Shown here piece by piece: positions 62,786-64,000 of a stretch of DNA of 64,000 bases. This stretch comes from Pararhizobium_B sp963838155 (GTDB lineage: Bacteria > Pseudomonadota > Alphaproteobacteria > Rhizobiales > Rhizobiaceae): contig CAWIQE010000022.1 in NCBI GenBank assembly GCA_963838155.1, positions 150,387 through 214,386 on the forward strand. The letters are read 5' to 3'. Position numbers and translations under genes: made by a program. Numbering within the stretch: position 1 is the stretch's first letter; the number at the start of each line of letters is the position of its first letter. Below the pieces are notes generated by a model, which had not been told where the DNA came from, did not search any database, and saw nothing but the letters and a program-made list of their open reading frames with translations.

Positions 62786-63970
62786 ATGGCGCTTCCCGAC
62801 AACATCACCGTCACGATGCGCCTGAACGCGCTCGTCGCCGCCGGACGCCTCGAGGAAGACCCGCGGCAGGCGCGCCTCGCCGGGCGGCTCGACCGGCTGC
62901 TCCACGCCCTGCGCCAGAAGCGGGTCGCCACCAAGTCGAGCGCGCTCGGCTGGCTTTTCGCCGCGAAGAGCGCCCGTCCGGAGCCGGTGAAGGGGCTCTA
63001 CATCCACGGTCCCGTCGGCTGCGGCAAGACGATGCTGATGGACGTCTTCTTCGAGCTTCTCCCCGCCAGGCGCAAGCGCCGCGCCCATTTCAGCGACTTC
63101 ATGGCCGACGTCCACGAACGCATCCACGCCTACCGGCAAAAGGTCGGCGACGGGGAAGTCAAGGACGGCGACCCGATCCCGCCCGTGGCCGCGGAACTCA
63201 TGGAAGCGGCCTGGGTGCTCTGCTTCGACGAATTCTCCGTGACCGACATCACGGACGCGATGATCCTGTCGCGCCTCTTCACCGAGCTTTTCCGCCGCGG
63301 TTGCGTGCTCGTCGCGACATCGAACGTGGCCCCGGACGATCTCTACCGCGACGGGCTCAACCGCGGACTGTTCCTGCCCTTCGTCGACCTCCTGAAGCAG
63401 CATGCGGAGATATTCGCGCTCGACGCCGCGACGGATTACCGGCTGGAGAAGCTGGCGCGCCTGCCCGTCTACCATCTGCCCCTCGACGAGCGGGCGAGGG
63501 CGGGAATGGACGAGGCCTGGCGCCAGGCGACCGAGGGCAAACCGGTCGGCCCGGAGCGCCTGACGGTCAAGGGGCACGGCGTCGACATCCCGGAGGCCGG
63601 GGCCGGCGCGGCGCGCTTCACCTTCGCCGACCTGTGCGCCCGGCCCCTCGGCGCCTCCGACTACATCGCGCTCGCCGAACGCTTCCATACGATCTTCGTC
63701 GACGACGTGCCGCGGCTCACGGACAGGAGCCGCAACGAGGCCAAGCGCTTCATCGCGCTGGTCGACATCCTCTACGATCGCGCCGTCAGGCTGTACGTTT
63801 CCGCCGAAGCGGCCCCGCAGGACCTCATGCAGTCCCGCAAGGGCACCGAGGCATTCGAGTTCGACCGCACCGCCTCGCGCCTCGTCGAGATGCAGAGCCG
63901 CGACTGGCTCGCGGCCTCGAAGGCCGCCGCGGCGCCGGCGAATCCGGCGAAGAAAGCCGCACTTTATTGA
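62786..63970 (+). CDS. zapE: AFG1-family ATPase, cell division protein ZapE
   Basis: 394 aa. Walker A HGPVGCGKTMLMD (residues 75-82), Walker B LCFDEFSVTDITDAM, sensor ATSNVAPDDLYRDGLNRGLF and the family-typical RFTFADLCARPLGASDYIAL followed by FDRTASRLVEMQS. ZapE destabilises Z-rings under low-oxygen stress in E. coli. 51 bp after omp19; in rhizobia mdh-sucCD usually follows, just beyond the window edge. Confidence 0.94.
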   Translation: MALPDNITVTMRLNALVAAGRLEEDPRQARLAGRLDRLLHALRQKRVATKSSALGWLFAAKSARPEPVKGLYIHGPVGCGKTMLMDVFFELLPARRKRRAHFSDFMADVHERIHAYRQKVGDGEVKDGDPIPPVAAELMEAAWVLCFDEFSVTDITDAMILSRLFTELFRRGCVLVATSNVAPDDLYRDGLNRGLFLPFVDLLKQHAEIFALDAATDYRLEKLARLPVYHLPLDERARAGMDEAWRQATEGKPVGPERLTVKGHGVDIPEAGAGAARFTFADLCARPLGASDYIALAERFHTIFVDDVPRLTDRSRNEAKRFIALVDILYDRAVRLYVSAEAAPQDLMQSRKGTEAFEFDRTASRLVEMQSRDWLAASKAAAAPANPAKKAALY

Positions 63971-64000
63971 CGTTTACGTAAGAACATTCAATTCTAACCG

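Overview
The window is chromosomal DNA of a high-GC alphaproteobacterium, most probably a member of the Hyphomicrobiales (Rhizobiales); I cannot name the genus. Evidence is the dense set of core genes in orders familiar from that group (rplS-trmD-rimM-rpsP-aroQ-ffh; dapF-mtaB-ftsY-yciB; acnA divergent from ccmABCDG; sdhCDAB; omp19-zapE), the Brucella-type Omp19 lipoprotein, RepABC-type partition proteins, and a family of palindromic intergenic repeats.

Layout. 0-5.9 kb (mostly minus): a two-domain ALDH16-like aldehyde dehydrogenase with deoC, a DUF1232 protein, phhB, thpR and a TesA-like esterase. 6-9.3 kb: YbbA/YbbP ABC exporter, divergent from tesA. 9.4-12.6 kb: a YccA/YbhL (Bax-inhibitor-like) membrane protein behind a possible ybhL leader, a Pat-like GNAT, DUF2794, an unannotated structured RNA with a terminator, and DUF1223. 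13-19 kb: aconitase and the cytochrome c maturation operon, in which ccmB is frameshifted. 19-22 kb: an ABC-2 exporter pair and an XRE regulator. 22-28 kb: ribosomal/SRP operon and a frameshifted ycaQ. 28-38 kb: a MarR/MBL pair, dapF-mtaB-ftsY-yciB, a methyltransferase pseudogene, mgtC and leuC.

37.4-53.5 kb is more accessory: a low-GC transglutaminase-like protein; a repA-repB plasmid-type partition operon with no repC; YihY; a receiver protein; LigD phosphoesterase and polymerase as two separate genes with neither ligase domain nor Ku; a cluster of three perfect RepABC-type parS palindromes (44687-44804) beside a small ribbon-helix-helix-like gene; an acyltransferase; glycerate 2-kinase; a phospholipase D family protein; an AAG-type DNA glycosylase; a broken BON gene; and a diguanylate cyclase.

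53.7-64 kb returns to core genes: sdhCDA, then a VapBC-like toxin-antitoxin pair plus a decayed DUF3775-like gene wedged before sdhB, then a leucine-dehydrogenase-like enzyme, OsmC, periplasmic MsrA, a VOC protein, Omp19 and ZapE.

The most interesting system is the chromosomal orphan repAB with its own three-site parS array about 3.8 kb away and no replication initiator. Next are the 6S-RNA-like transcript candidate at 11.64-11.81 kb and the toxin-antitoxin island inside the succinate dehydrogenase operon. Five genes carry apparent frameshifts or deletions; at least some of the single-base ones could be sequencing errors. No tRNA, rRNA, CRISPR array or transposase was seen.
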